64,000 nt of DNA from Primulina eburnea (Eukaryota; Streptophyta; Magnoliopsida; Lamiales; Gesneriaceae). The position numbers and the translations under genes were made by a program. Location: positions 27,441,208-27,505,207 of the forward strand of contig NC_133105.1 of assembly GCF_022965805.1 (NCBI RefSeq), in the 5' to 3' direction. Shown in pieces: positions 1-12,569 of this stretch. The first letter of the stretch is position 1. Every line of letters begins with the position of its first letter. Below the pieces are notes generated by a model. The model was not told where the DNA came from. It saw nothing but the letters and a program-made list of their open reading frames with translations, and did no database searches.

Positions 1-622
1 GGAGGGGAGGGGTGGCTGCAAGGTTTAGTTTAGGTTTAGGGTCTGCTTAATGATGTAATTAAATAAAAATATAATGCACTAATGGGCCCTTAATTAAAAT
101 TAAAATGGTTAACAGGTTTTTGATCCCATTAAGAATTAAAAAAAATCCATCAAACCCAATAACACTTCGAAAAATGTTTCGTTTAGCTACGTTTTAGAGA
201 ATATGGCCCGAACCCTCAAAAAGTCTCTCGTCTAGCTAAATTTTGCGTATCGATTAAAAATATGACCCGACGAGTAAAAATACCCACCAAGGACCAAATT
301 TCGAAATCCTCCCTAAATCACACCTCATTTTAAATAATTAAAATTATAAAAATATTTTTCCTGATTATTCCTTGTCTCTGTTACTCGTTCGAACGGGAAA
401 TGCAAGTTATAATCCTAATGCATGAAACTTTAATAACACGTGAATTAAAACACATATTTATATAATAAACATGCATTTACAAAATTTAATAAAATACATA
501 AGGAATTTGGTAACTTGCATGCATGTGGTTCACGTGGACCTTCAAATTTTATGGACGTTACATTTTATTTATTAATTTTCGAAATAATGTTTATTAAAAA
601 AAATTTAATAGAGGGCGTTTCA
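1..622 (+). mobile_element. Probable end of a 5' LTR, Ty3 type (truncated by window start)
   Basis: AT-rich, non-coding sequence ending at 613-622 in GGGCGTTTCA. About 45 bases before this end match the last 45 bases of the LTR ending at 12515 (both have GAAATAAT, a run of A after TTTATT, then AGAGG and CGTTTCA). The next bases, TTGGTATCA, could be a decayed primer-binding site. The rest of this stretch does not visibly match 10006-12515, so it may be a diverged or different LTR of the same lineage. The start lies outside the window. Confidence 0.45.
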
Positions 623-1542
623 GTTGGTATCATCGGGAAGGTTTTTCCCTAAAGGGTTGTGTTACTGCCACTCCGAGAAGCTCAAGAAGTCACACCTCAC
701 ATCTCTGACTTTTTACTGCTTTAAAATTTTATATACTGGAATTTTAAATGCTTTTATGCTAAAGAGATTTGAAGGTTTAGAATTTTTCTAAATTAAATGA
801 ATTTTTGTCACATGGATTGGAAGGTGTGTATCGTTATGCCATCGAGACGTGAGGAGAATTTGGTTTTTGTGTATCTCGAATTTTGCACTACCTAAGATTA
901 AGTTATGGCGAATTGAACTTGGGGATTTGGGACTGCTTGTTTTGAATTCTACATTGTGTAGGAAGTAGATTCCGGACTTGATATTATGAGTTGAATTTTT
1001 AGGAATCAAGATCTTAGGGACGGGATTAGAATAATTTGAGAGAATTAATTGCAAGTTTTTGGAAATGTTGAGGGTAATTTTGCTATAACTCGAAAATCTA
1101 GAGGGCTCAGTGTATGAATCTGAAAACTTGGAGGGCTAAAATGCGAAAATTTTGGTGCTAAATTGGAGCATACGATTATTTTTGGGTCTTGATTGCTAAT
1201 TTTAGGAGAACTGTGGGGTCATTTAGCAACTTTCAAAATCTATATGAGCTGTTTTGCATTAAATTAATATTTCGAGGAGCTAAGAATGCGATAAGTTAGG
1301 CTTAATCGAATAATCCGAGAACTTTGGGATTTAGGTTGCAATTTACTGAAAAATAAAAGGGTCTATTTGAATGTAGTCAGCAAGTAAAATACAAAATAAG
1401 GGTTACATAAGAAATTGCGATTGAGGAAATTAGACAGATATTTAAGCATGAGGATGTCCTAGGAGGAATAAGAAATATGAGTATTAGCAATTTTGATGAG
1501 AATGTAAGATTCGTCGAATTAATAATCTTTGTGTATCATAGC
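623..1542 (+). mobile_element. Non-coding interior of an old Ty3-type derivative, left part
   Basis: I see no gene. The stretch lies between the LTR-like end at 622 and the Copia insertion at 1543, and continues after that insertion at 8212. No gag or pol motif can be found, so the element resembles a large non-autonomous retrotransposon derivative. Confidence 0.4.
1538..1542. repeat. Target-site duplication of the Copia element, left copy
   Basis: ATAGC directly before the LTR start TGAAAGG; the same five bases follow the right LTR at 8207-8211. This fixes both ends of the element. Confidence 0.92.
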
Positions 1543-2609
1543 TGAAAGGAATATTTTATTCCTTTATTATTTTGCTAAATTGATATTATCAATTTATGAT
1601 TTTGCCTTTCTAGATTATCAAATATTGCTTGATTTAATTTAAATGATAATATCTTGGTTTACTTATTTGTAGATTATGAGATCTTGCTTGATTTAATTCT
1701 AGATGATAATAACTTGATTGATTTATATCTAGATATTATATGATTTGTTTTTAATATGATTTATATCTCCAAGATATTCTATCCATGTTTAAAAGAGTGT
1801 TATCCCTAATGAAAATATGTTTTCCATATTTTGTAGGACTCTTCTATTGAATAACTTTTAGGTCAAGCCATCTATTTAAATATGAGAAGTCTTGCAGCCG
1901 TACAGTGGGGTTTTAGAGAGTGCTTTTAGAGAGAGATAAAAAAGGCTTTAGAGTGAGAAGAGGCTTTTGGTGAGAGAGGCATTTCAGTGTGTTGGACAGT
2001 GTGCTTTTCACAGTAGAAAAATCAGAAGAGTCCAACATTTATTTGTTATACAGTTTTTTGTGTGATCGGTTGATCACTTTACAGCGTAGGAGAGCTGCTG
2101 GATTTCTCTGAACACACACAGAGTTCAGATATTGAAGATTTTCGTGTTGAAGATTTTGTGTGATTGATTCGCATATACAGTGTTGCCGATTGGTGTTGCC
2201 AACACTCAAGAACAACATTGACGCAGAGTGTTGATCGAAGAGTGGTTTCGTTTGGTTTAAGCAACAAACTTTTTTATTAATGCATCTAGTTTTTATGTGG
2301 TTTGTTTTGATGCATTTTTAATCCTTGGAGTGTCAAGGAATTTGGTTTTGTTTTCTCACTAGTATTGTTTGGTGTAAACGATTTACATAATTTTTCTAGT
2401 GAATTTTTTGCCATGAGGCATCGCACAAGTATTCGTATTTGTGCATAATTTAAATCTAGTGTTATTTTATTAAAGTTATATTTGTGTGTTAAATACTTAA
2501 CTTCCGCTGCCGTATTGCGTACAGTGTTGACAACACCGGACACAACACTAACTTCTGATACACACATTATAATGTTTTATATTTATTTCCTGTACAACAA
2601 TTCCTTACA
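1543..2609 (+). repeat. 5' LTR of the Copia element
   Basis: Starts TGAAAGGAAT, ends TTCCTTACA, 1067 bp, nearly identical to 7139-8206. It carries two of the GTGTTG/CAACAC palindrome clusters, at 2179-2216 and 2524-2548. Confidence 0.95.
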
Positions 2610-2611
2610 AG

Positions 2612-2623
2612 TGGTATCAGAGC
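2612..2623 (+). promoter_or_regulatory. Primer-binding site for initiator Met tRNA
   Basis: TGGTATCAGAGC lies two bases after the 5' LTR. This is the usual primer site of plant Copia elements, complementary to the 3' end of initiator methionine tRNA, and starts minus-strand DNA synthesis. Confidence 0.93.
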
Positions 2624-2697
2624 CAACGCTTGATACACTAAGTGATTGATTCTGGTTTATTTTTGTTTTTGTTTGCAGGAAATTTTACAGAATCTCA

Positions 2698-4866
2698 ATG
2701 GACGTTATGTCTACAAACACTGCTGTTTTGAAGGAAAAATGCTGGCTGCAAGTCAACCCGCACGGTGTTGCAACACCAGGCCGCAACACCACTTCAAAAT
2801 CTTTGTGTCTCAATGCTAAATCTCACAATGACATAGGTAATCATGAAATCCAGGATACTGATTCTGATGAACTCACATTTGAATGTGTGCAGGCTATGTA
2901 TGAGGAGCTATATGAAGATTGGATAAAAAGAAATAAAATAAATTTGATCCTCACCAAGGAGAATACTGATCTGAAAGAATCTGTGTCTCGACTTGAAGTT
3001 GTGCTTAGCAAGAAGGATCTTGAATTGTGCAAAGTCAAGGAGGAGCTTGAGAAGGCCTCAAAGACTCTTGCAAAATTCAACTCAAGTTCGTCAAAACTTG
3101 ACTCAATGCTAACTATGGGAAAGGACAACATAACTGATCTTGGATATGTTGAAAGCACATATGAACATGGTGAAACTTCCAATTCTAAATCAAAATCAAC
3201 CATGTTTGTAAAGGCAAGCGAAGACTGCTCTGTCCCCTTAACAGTGAAACCTCCCATGAAGACTCTGTCAATCTCAAAGCAAGCCTCGGAACAAATGCTG
3301 AAACAAAACAGAGCTTCCTCTTCTCATTTGAAAGTTGATCCTCCAGTGAAGATATCACAAATCAAGAAACCAGTGTCAACTTCCAAACCAAAGCAAAGAA
3401 AGCGACATTTTATCTGCCACTACTGCTATAAGCCTGGGCACATCAGACCTTTCTGCTACAAACTAAGAGACGACTACCTGAATTGGAAATTAAATCGGGT
3501 GTTGCCCACAGTGTTGTCCAACACCAGGCGCAACACCGCAGTCAAGAAATCTTCCACAAGGAAAGTTTGGGTACCTAAAACTGTTATTCGATGCAATATC
3601 ATTTATACTTCTTTAAAAACTAACATTGCAGGTGCATGGTACTTTGACAGTGGGTGCTTACACCACATGACAGGATCTAAAGAACGCCTCACGGATTATG
3701 TTGAAGTAAAAAGTGGGTGTGTAACTTATGGTGGTGGTTCCAAAGGAAGAATTGTAGGCAAAGGAACCCTGAATGTTGATGGGCTTCCTGAACTTCATAA
3801 TGTTCTACATGTTGAAGGACTTAACTCAAACTTAATAAGCATAAGTCAACTTTGTGATGATGATTTACATGTTAAGTTCAATAAAAATAATTGTGAAGTT
3901 TTTAATGATGCCAATGTTTGTGTAATGTCAGGTACTCGTTCAGCTGACAATTGTTATCAATTGGGAGAAGGTGATGGTTGCCGAAGTGCCAAGGTGAGTG
4001 ATTTAGACATATGGCATCAAAAACTGAGACACGTGAGTATCAATACCTTGAAGAATCTGCGTAAGTTTGATGCTGTGAGAGGTATGCCCAATTTAAATTT
4101 AGGTGTTGTGTATGTCTGTGGTCCATGCCAGAAAAGTAAACAAACCCGTGTTGCGCACCCTGTGTTGCAACACTTTGGGACAACACAGTGCCTTGAACTT
4201 TTGCATATGGATATACTGGGTCCAATGGATGTTGAGAGCTTGGGTGGTAAGAAATATTCGTTTGTTTGTGTTGATGATTTTTCGCATTTTACTTGGGTAA
4301 GTTTTCTTAGAGAAAAATCTGATACATTTGATGCTTTTAAGAAGTTGCATGCTAGGATAACAAATCTGTTTGATATGAGGGTGGTTAAAATAAGAACCGA
4401 TCATGGTGAGGAGTTCGAAAATTCTCATTTTGTTTCTTTATGTCATAAGAAAGGTATCAGTCATGAATATTCATCTCCGAAGACCCCTCAAAAAATCGGC
4501 ATAGCTGAAAGGAAAAATCGAACCCTCCTAGAAATGGCTCGGGTCATGCTTAGTTCTAAGAATGTGTCAAAATGTTTTTGGGCCGAAGCTTTAAATACGG
4601 CATGTCACATTTCCAACCGTGTTTATTTAAGGAATGGTTCTACAATGACCTCATATGAGATTATCATGGGAAGAAAACCAAACCTTAAATATTTTCATAT
4701 TTTTGGATGTGTAGGTTATGTGTTGAATGATAGAGATCATCTAGCTAAATTTGATTCAAAAAGTGTTAAATGTCTCTTTCTTGGATACTCTACTAATGGC
4801 CGTGCTTATCGTGTATTTAATCTGAGAACTAAGACTACAATGGAATCAATTAACTGTTGTGTTTGA
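2698..4866 (+). pseudogene. Copia gag (C-terminal part)-protease-integrase polyprotein
   Basis: A 722-residue open frame. After about 45 residues it has a charged coiled-coil stretch (about 60-130), then a CX2CX4HX4C zinc knuckle near residues 240-253, typical of late gag. The aspartic protease motif DSG is near residue 316. The GAG-pre-integrase region follows, then the integrase core with catalytic D568 and E604, exactly 35 residues apart, and an upstream D near 505. The usual N-terminal gag domain is missing, so the frame is probably an internal-deletion product in which the start codon at 2698 is simply the first available. In-frame palindrome modules add peptides near residues 23, 268 and 484. 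Homologues continue into reverse transcriptase; here the frame stops instead. Confidence 0.85.
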
Positions 4867-5863
4867 TGATCTTGCAGATCTAACAGTTAAAACACCGGAG
4901 GCTGATGTAGAAGAATGGCTGGATATAAGTGAGGCACTGACCAGAAACAGTGTTGAGTCCGGTGTTGAGACCAGTGAGGCAACACCAAGCACAACACTGC
5001 CTCTGAACCGAACAGAAACTGTGGATAATGACAACAATGATAATGATGATGTGGTGATTAATTGTGAAAGAGAAATTCCCAGCAAGATTCAGAAGAATCA
5101 TCCATCATCACAAATCATTGGTGAATTACATGATGGTGTGCAAACAAGAAACAAAGAAAAGGTGGACTACCGCAAAATGATTGGTTTAATCTGCATGAGC
5201 TCCACGTTTTCCCAGTCAACCTAAGGGATTTGAAGATCCTCACCACGTGGATCATGTCTACAAATTGAAGAAGGCCTTGTATGGACTGAAACAGGCTCCA
5301 CGGGCATGGTACGGTAGGTTAGCTGACAGTCTGATAAACTTGAGCTTCAAACGAGGTGAGATTGACAAAACTCTTTTCATTCAAAAACTGAAATGTGATA
5401 TTTTGATCTATCAAGTGTATGTAGATGATATTATTTTCAGTGCTTCATCTCAAATGCTTGTGAATAACTCTGTGGATTGCATGTCATCACAATTCGAAAT
5501 GAGCATGGTAGGAAAACTAACTTTCTTTCTTGGATTGCAAGTTAAGCAATTGCATGATGGTATATTGTGACAACTCAAGTGTTATAGACATTTCTAAGAA
5601 TCCTGTTCAACACTCTCGAACAAAACACATAGACATAAGACGTCACTTTATTCGAGATTTGGTTGAAAAAAGGCATAATTCGACTGAAATTTGTTAGGAC
5701 TGAGAATCAACTGGCTGATATATTCACGAAACCTTTGGATTTTGAGAGATTCTCCAATCTTCAGAAATCTCTCAGCATGTGTGTACTTTTAAAAACATTT
5801 GTTCAGTGTTGTCTGTGGTGTTGCCAACACCAGAGACAACATTCGTTTTTGCATGACCATTAC
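4867..5863 (+). pseudogene. Broken remnants of Copia reverse transcriptase and RNase H
   Basis: Between 5247 and 5570 a fragment shows [16 protein letters not shown] and the catalytic YVDDIIF box, so it is the palm region of a Copia reverse transcriptase. The fingers region before it is absent. At about 5570-5866 the end of RNase H appears, with the pair 'KHIDIR' and 'NQLADIFTKPL', split by a frameshift near 5665. Most of RNase H between the two pieces is deleted. Homologous elements code all of this in one frame with 2698-4866. The 4867-5224 stretch is a linker-like, acidic coding remnant. Confidence 0.82.
4950..4998 (+). repeat. GTGTTG/CAACAC palindrome module in the coding part
   Basis: Two GTGTTG words, then CAACACC and CAACAC. 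It lies in the 4867-5224 stretch of former pol. Further modules of the same form occur at 2179-2216, 2524-2548, 2765-2790, 3499-3537, 4148-4187, 5806-5842, 6318-6344, 6966-6992, 7774-7806 and 8109-8145. Confidence 0.85.
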
Positions 5864-5866
5864 TAG

Positions 5867-7121
5867 GATATTAGGCATACTGCATATTCATAATCATCCT
5901 ATTTATTTGTGCAATGACTGAACAGTGGAGGCAAATTTCTGAAAGGATACCCCTGAGTGTTCATACTTCCAATCGTATGTTGAGAAATAGATTTTGCTCA
6001 AATCCAAGGCATTGAGTAGTTGAGGACAGTCATGAAAATCGTGATCTTGTCTAAAGTGAAAAGATGACTTGGAAAATGTGAGCAAAAGGAGAAAAACAGA
6101 AAAGAGGTAAATAAAAAAAATTAGAAGAAAATGGAAAAAGCTACCTAGAGGAGTCCATTGAAGACCGTTCTTCTAGTGTGGGAGCTACCACTTCTAAGTA
6201 AAAATAGTAATGGAAAAAGCTACCTAGGGGAGTCCATTGAAGACCGTTCTTCTAGTGTGGGAGCTACCATTTCTGAATCAAAGAAAAAATTTGTGGAAGT
6301 TTGAATAAAACTCGGTGGTGTTGCCAGAAGGTGTTGCCAACACCAAGTTCTGTCATAGCACAATTTATACATTGCCTGACATTTTGATAATTCATCATAT
6401 TTGAGGCATATTTAGGACATGCATATTGACTTTTGTTTCGTGAATTCATCATGTGCAGTGACATATCAGTGTTGACCTATGACAGTTGATAAAAACCTTG
6501 ATTATCTAGATTTTGAATTTATGTGTATACTTGTGTCAGTGAGTTATAATCGACGTGGGTCTTACTGGATTTTTTTTTGAAATCGTCGTAACACGAGTTT
6601 GAATCAATTTTACTGTTTGATTTTGGGATAGAATCGTTATGAGTGTTTTGGGTAAATTTCGGAAATATTACATTTACCATGCGGTTTTTTTTTTGGAGCT
6701 GAAGGATTGAATCGGTGTATTGTTTTTGTTAGAGTAAGAGCATATATGTTTTGTTATAGTCTGATTTTGGAACTTGGCTTACTTTCTGGCCAAAAAGGGG
6801 GAGTATGAGAACCAAAAATGCAAAAGAATGATGCTGAGTATCTGGAGTTGCTGAGCTTGAATGAATACTTATACTCTGTCTTTAATGCTCTTTTTAGGTT
6901 GCTTTACATGATTAATGAATTTCTCATTCGTATGACTTCTTATGTTTTCAGGTGTTCTAATGATGGTGTTGACAACACTGTCAACAACACCAGTGTTCTA
7001 ACATGTTTAATTCAGGGGGAGATGAACTTTGACTCAGGGGGAGACACACTCCAATGCAGGGGGAGCTTAACTGACTGCGATGCTAACCAAGATTATCATT
7101 TTTGGATGTTTTGTCCAGAAA
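5867..7121 (+). other. Non-coding 3' interior of the Copia element
   Basis: No convincing gene. It holds a tandem duplication (6126-6276), three palindrome modules and GGGGGA tracts near 7014-7066. A long 3' interior after RNase H is known from SIRE-type elements, some of which code an envelope-like protein there; no such frame is left here. Confidence 0.6.
6126..6276 (+). repeat. Tandem duplication in the Copia 3' interior
   Basis: Two copies of about 65 bp, each starting with AAAAAGCTACCTAG and ending near GTGGGAGCTACCA, separated by a short spacer. Only a few bases differ. Confidence 0.85.
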
Positions 7122-7138
7122 GGCAAAAAGGGGGAGAT
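7014..7138 (+). promoter_or_regulatory. Repeated polypurine tracts before the 3' LTR
   Basis: CAGGGGGAG recurs at about 7013, 7036 and 7059, and the final tract AAAAAGGGGGAGAT (7125-7138) touches the 3' LTR. The last one is the likely plus-strand primer; the earlier ones resemble the extra tracts of SIRE-type elements. Confidence 0.75.
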
Positions 7139-8206
7139 TGAAAGGAATATTTTATTCCTTTATTATTTTGCTAAATTGATATTATCAATTTATGATTTTG
7201 CCTTTCTAGATTATCAAATATTGCTTGATTTAATTTAAATGATAATATCTTGGTTTACTTATTTGTAGATTATGAGATCTTGCTTGATTTAATTCTAGAT
7301 GATAATAACTTGATTGATTTATATCTAGATATTATATGATTTGTTTTTAATATGATTTATATCTCCAAGATATTCTATCCATGTTTAAAAGAGTGTTATC
7401 CCTAATGAAAATATGTTTTCCATATTTTGTAGGACTCTTCTATTGAATAACTTTTAGGTCAAGCCATCTATTTAAATATGAGAAGTCTTGCAGCCGTACA
7501 GTGGGGTTTTAGAGAGTGCTTTTAGAGAGAGATAAAAAAGGCTTTAGAGTGAGAAGAGGCTTTTGGTGAGAGAGGCTTTTCAGTGTGTTGGACAGTGTGC
7601 TTTTCACATAGAAAAATCAGAAGAGTCCAACATTTATTTGTTATACAGTTTTTTGTGTGATCGGTTGATCACTTTACAGCGTAGGAGAGCTGCTGGATTT
7701 CTCTGAACACACACAGAGTTCAGATATTGAAGATTTTCGTGTTGAAGATTTTGTGTGATTGATTCGCATATACAGTGTTGCCGATTGGTGTTGCCAACAC
7801 TCAAGAACAACATTGACGCAGAGTGTTGATCGAAGAGTGGTTTCGTTTGGTTTAAGCAACACACTCTTTTATTTAATGCATCTAGTTTTTATGTGGTTTG
7901 TTTTGATGCATTTTTAATCCTTGGAGTGTCAAGGAATTTGATTTTGTTTTCTCACTAGTATTGTTTTGGTGTAAACGATTTACATAATTTTTCTAGTGAA
8001 TTTTTTGCCATGAGGCATCGCACAAGTATTCGTACTTGTGCATAATTTAAATCTGGTGTTAATTTATTAAAGTTATATTTGTGTGTTAAATACTTAACTT
8101 CCGCTGCCGTGTTGCGTACAGTGTTGACAACACCGGACACAACACTAACTTCTGATACACACATTATAATGTTTTATATTTATTTCCTTTACAACAATTC
8201 CTTACA
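7139..8206 (+). repeat. 3' LTR of the Copia element
   Basis: 1068 bp, TGAAAGGAAT to CCTTACA, with the second target duplication at 8207-8211. In the module at 8109 this LTR has GTGTTGCG where the 5' LTR has GTATTGCG. Confidence 0.95.
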
Positions 8207-8211
8207 ATAGC

Positions 8212-10005
8212 GTAATATAGAAAATTATGATTATATTATATGTGTTATAAGTTTACGACGTGAAGAACAAAAGGATATAAATATTGGAAATAAGATTTAA
8301 TTGACTATATTATTATATTTTGTTTTATCGTAAGATACAAATACCTTTGAGTTCAATGACTGCTATGGTATCAGAAAGTTTGAGAGTTTTGTATTGTAGA
8401 TTCCACAATTTAAGTAAGATAAGTGAGGGGACAAATGAAGGTGGGAGAAAATCAACAAACTGAATTCGTGTATGTTGGGATATTAGGCAAAACTATTGAA
8501 GTAATGTTATGAAGGAGTCGAGAAATACAAGCTAAGAATATCGGAGTTCGTATAATTTTTGTAAGCTTCAGTTTGTAAGATTTGAGAAAAATATTATTTG
8601 GGGACTATACGAGGTAATTGCGAAATTTGGAGAAATAAGTTAAAAGAAATAATTTTATTTTTGGGTTGACAATGCGATTAATATGATTTCTAAGGTCCAG
8701 AAACCTCTGTTTTGAACTTTGTCACTAACCTTGTAAGGTTGGATTCATGTCGGAAAATGCTTATAGTTATTAAGAAACAACTCCTAGTGTCAGAAAATAG
8801 GTAAATCTTTTGAGATTATGAAATTGGGAACCTAAGTTATAATTGGTGATAAAGAGTATAGTTGTTACTAGGAGTTGTTTATTTTGGGACCAATTGGAAA
8901 TATGTATTGGGATTATGTAGTAAGTTTTATTAGGTAAATAATTTATGATTTTATGGATACTAGGTTCTACGAACAATGAGATTTATGAGAATAGATGGAA
9001 CTGAAGCTCCATGGGTCAATTTTCGAGTTCCAATATAAGAAAGATTATTCTTGGGTCAATGATTAACCTTGTGAATATTAAGTGTGGATTTCAAGAATGC
9101 TAAAGGCTTAAATTGGGACATGTAGGACCTTGAATTACCTGACTACAGTAAGTTAAGGAATGACAATTCTGGGACAAAGAAATTACTCGACCTTTTGGGA
9201 TAATGATTACATAACTACCTCACGTGAAATAAGTCACCAAACATAGATAAGCATCGAGAAAGTATTATCATAATAAGTTATGCATTCATATGATACTAAG
9301 AGGAAATTTTATTGTAAGGTGGATAAAAGTTTTCTCCCCTAGAGTGTTAAGATTTTTGGTGAGTATAAAGGTAGTTTGACATGAGCTTGAGTTTCGAGGT
9401 TACATATAAAGTGTTCGATGTTATGGTGGGATTTAGAATTGAATCATAATGTGAAGTGGTGACTCGATATGCTTGAATTGTTTAAGTACTTGGATGCTTG
9501 GGATTTAAGAAAACAAATATATATTGATGACGGTGTTAAGGACAATCTTTTTTGTCATATATGGGAATATGGTTTTTGTAAGTACCAGTCATTAAGGTGT
9601 TTTATAATCTTGGATACTGTAAGATGACTATGGATCGAAATTAGATTTGGCAATAGGATTATAATTTGGAGGAATTAAATCATACGATAAGGATGACCTA
9701 GGGTAATGTCTGCCAATTAATTACTCTTTGGGAAGATAAAATAACTTAAGGTAACTTAGGATTTGTATTTGATAAGGGATGTAGAGTTAATGAAATATTT
9801 GAGTTCCTTGAGGTCAAGAAATTTGGCATAAATATATAAATTTATAAGATGTCTTATCAGAGTACGCATCAAAAGCGTGATAGAGTACAAAATTTAAGCC
9901 AAGTGGATTAAGCATGAAGGTCATGGGGGAGCCAAAGCTTCTCAATAATCAATACTAGGCAAATTTCGAGGACGAAATTTTATTTAAAGGGGTGGGGGAG
10001 AGATT
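8212..10005 (+). mobile_element. Non-coding interior of the old Ty3-type derivative, right part
   Basis: No readable gene. The far end is typical of Tekay-type elements: an 8-bp-arm stem-loop AAATTTCG-AGGA-CGAAATTT at 9961-9980, then a purine tract (about 9985-10003) directly before the LTR start TGTAACGCCC. Confidence 0.55.
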
Positions 10006-12515
10006 TGTAACGCCCAAAAATCAGTACACGTAAATCACATGCATGTAAATGATTAAAATTTTCTATTTTTTTTACTTAATTGATCTTAAATGCTTAAATA
10101 CCTAGGATGAGTATGCCTAATTGCTCCTAAAATGAAAGCCCAAAATCCAAGCCTTTTAACATGCAAATCAAAATATATAAAAAAGATTCCTAGGGTCTTT
10201 TGACACCCATACCAGTCGAAACACACGCACACTCCACACATGTTTTCAAAAAATTTAGGAAGAAAACAAGGATTCTTCGTCGCATGTTCGATCTTCTTTG
10301 CGTCCCACGCCAACAATCGTATATTCGAGCATTTTAAAACACAAAGGCATGCTTCTAAATTCTTTTGACGCATAATTCAATCCATATTATGCATGTTTAA
10401 TGTATTTTGCATGAAAAATATTGGAGTTCAAGGTGCTTATCGTTTTGACGATTATTTTCAAAGTTTTGAAGATTTTTATGCGTATATGAACATATTACGA
10501 ATTCTAAGGGACACACTGCCAATATAAGACGTTAAGGGCTATGGAAAGTGTCGTATAAGGGGTAATACAAGGGCTGGATTATGGTTAGAAGGGGCACACA
10601 TGGGAGGAGGCGTGTGCACCTAAGGCTTCATGGAGTGGTGGCATATGAGGGCTCGGCAAGGGGATGTCAACACCTAGGGCTTGTTTCAGGGCCTGAACAT
10701 GGCTGGGTGAGAGGCTAGGAGGAGTCCACGGGGTGCTGGACTCTTGGCTTGAAGGTCAGGAGGTGGGCGCAAACCCTAAGGGGAGTTAGGGCTCACGTAT
10801 GGCTTGTGCATGCAGCAAGGGGCACGCGGCTGATCTATGGAGTTCGAGCAGGGTCTAGAGGGTGGTCCATGGATGGTTAGGTATACATGGAGTCGATGTC
10901 TAGAGACAAGAGCTACTCATTGCGCAAGGATGCAAAGGGGTGGCTAGGAGTCTCGCCCCTGGACTGTTGCATGGGCTAGGTGCTGGTGCGCTGGTCCAAG
11001 AGGGTTCATGCAGATTCCAGGATGGTTTGGTCATGGTGAGGTCCAAGGTGGTTCATCTGTGGTTCGGAGGAATAGGGCGTGGGGATCAAATTATGAGATA
11101 GGGCTCGAATTTGGTGATGGCTGGGCTAGGGTCTGGTGCGCTGGTCCAGGAGGGTTCAGGTAGGGTCCAGAATGGTCTAGTAATGGTCTGGTCCATGATG
11201 GCTCAGGGTGGCTCGGGTTTGGGGAAAACATGCACTAGGAAGGATCTAGGGTTCGGTTATAACCTAGGCAAGGAAAGTGACTCGAACCATGGTTCACGGG
11301 GTGTGGTTTGTGGCTCATGAGGGTAGTTAGGTTTGAAAATTCTATGTTTAAAGTTTGGGAGAAAATATTAAGTTTTGAATTGATTCGAGTTAAAAATGCT
11401 GCATTGGTTAGTCATTAAGTTATTAAATCGAAATCTTCGGGTTTATGTCTAAGAAAAATATTAAAAGTCAATTTTAAGCTTATAGGATGATTTGGGATAG
11501 GCTCGAGTCCATAAAAATAAGAAAAAGCCAAAATGGGGAAGTTTTGAGTTCATTGGTAAAATGGTCATTTGGCGTCCTGGGTAGTACGGAAGTTCTGGCA
11601 GTGTCCCGAAGAATCATAACGCTTGTTAAATGATATTTTATAAGGTTTATGATGAAAATATGAGATTTTATGATTTATGGTAAAGCTGTAAAATTTTTAT
11701 TGTTAAAATGCTATTTTTCAAATGTGGAAATGATACGATAGTTCATGATTAAAAAGAAAAAGAAAAATATTTTGAAGGATGTGAATTGACTGTGACATAA
11801 ATGATATGATATATGATTTTTGGAAATATCGTGAGGCAGAAGGATCAGACGGAGCCCGTTTATGGGACAAGGTCCCAAAAGGAGCCCAACGATTGTATTT
11901 CCATTTTAATTCGGTGCCTAGTGCCCGTCCCCATGCGCAATGTGAGCTAAGAGTGATCAGTCGACCAGAGGATAAAAGGCTAGTCACTTTCAAAGACCAA
12001 ATTTCACAAAAAATGATAAATGATTGAAAACTTTACGATTTTACGAATTACGATTTATTTATGCTTACAAATTTATTTTAAATAAAATTATGATTTTCAA
12101 TGCATGTTCTTGTATATGTATTATTTGGTATTCATGTTAGAACATGATGAGTCGTTAGATTCACTAGGTTTGAATTCTGCAGGGTAATGATGTTATTGAG
12201 GGAGGCGCTGATGCTTGAGTGGATCGAGTCCGGCAGTAAACTCCTGAGGGCCTTTATTTTTCCGCATTAGATTGATAGTTAAAATATTTAAAAGATTTTT
12301 GATAATGATTTATTAGAAATTTTTACACTTTATTTTGAAGTAAGATGATCATGTTAAAAGTTGGGTTTGGATTTTCTTAATTGACGATTTAAGGATTTTT
12401 CTTATGCACTTGATATTTTAAATGTTAAATTATTTTGATTTATGAAAATGTTAAGTGATTTTAATTATATTTTTGAAATAATATTTATTAAAAAATTTTA
12501 GTAGAGGACGTTTCA
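10006..12515 (+). repeat. 3' LTR of the old Ty3-type element
   Basis: 2510 bp, starting TGTAACGCCC after a purine tract and ending GACGTTTCA. It contains the run of GAGCCCGT, GGGACAAGGTCCC and GAGTCGTTAGATTCACTAGG features that I associate with Tekay-type LTRs. A partial internal duplication (about 10970-11050 and 11119-11210, sharing GGTGCGCTGGTCCA) lies in the GC-richer part. Short open frames inside are not genes. Confidence 0.7.
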
Positions 12516-12569
12516 TGGAAATACCACAATTTTTTGTATGTAGTTTGCTTACTTTTCATTTAAAGGTAT

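Larger units (their letters stand above)
1543..8206 (+). mobile_element. SIRE/Maximus-like Copia retrotransposon, internally deleted
   Basis: Complete at its ends: two LTRs of 1067 and 1068 bp, a 5-bp target duplication, a methionine-tRNA primer site and a purine tract. The interior codes for the second half of gag, protease and integrase, but reverse transcriptase and RNase H are only fragments, so the copy cannot move alone. Lineage is inferred from the coiled-coil gag, the CCHC finger, the long non-coding 3' interior and repeated GGGGGA tracts before the 3' LTR. The LTRs differ by roughly a dozen small changes by eye, so insertion is fairly recent. Short GTGTTG/CAACAC palindromes are scattered through the LTRs, coding regions and spacers. 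Confidence 0.93.

Noticed and set aside
10086..12027. Several 70-95-codon frames
   Set aside because: They lie inside an LTR, have no family resemblance and change with strand.
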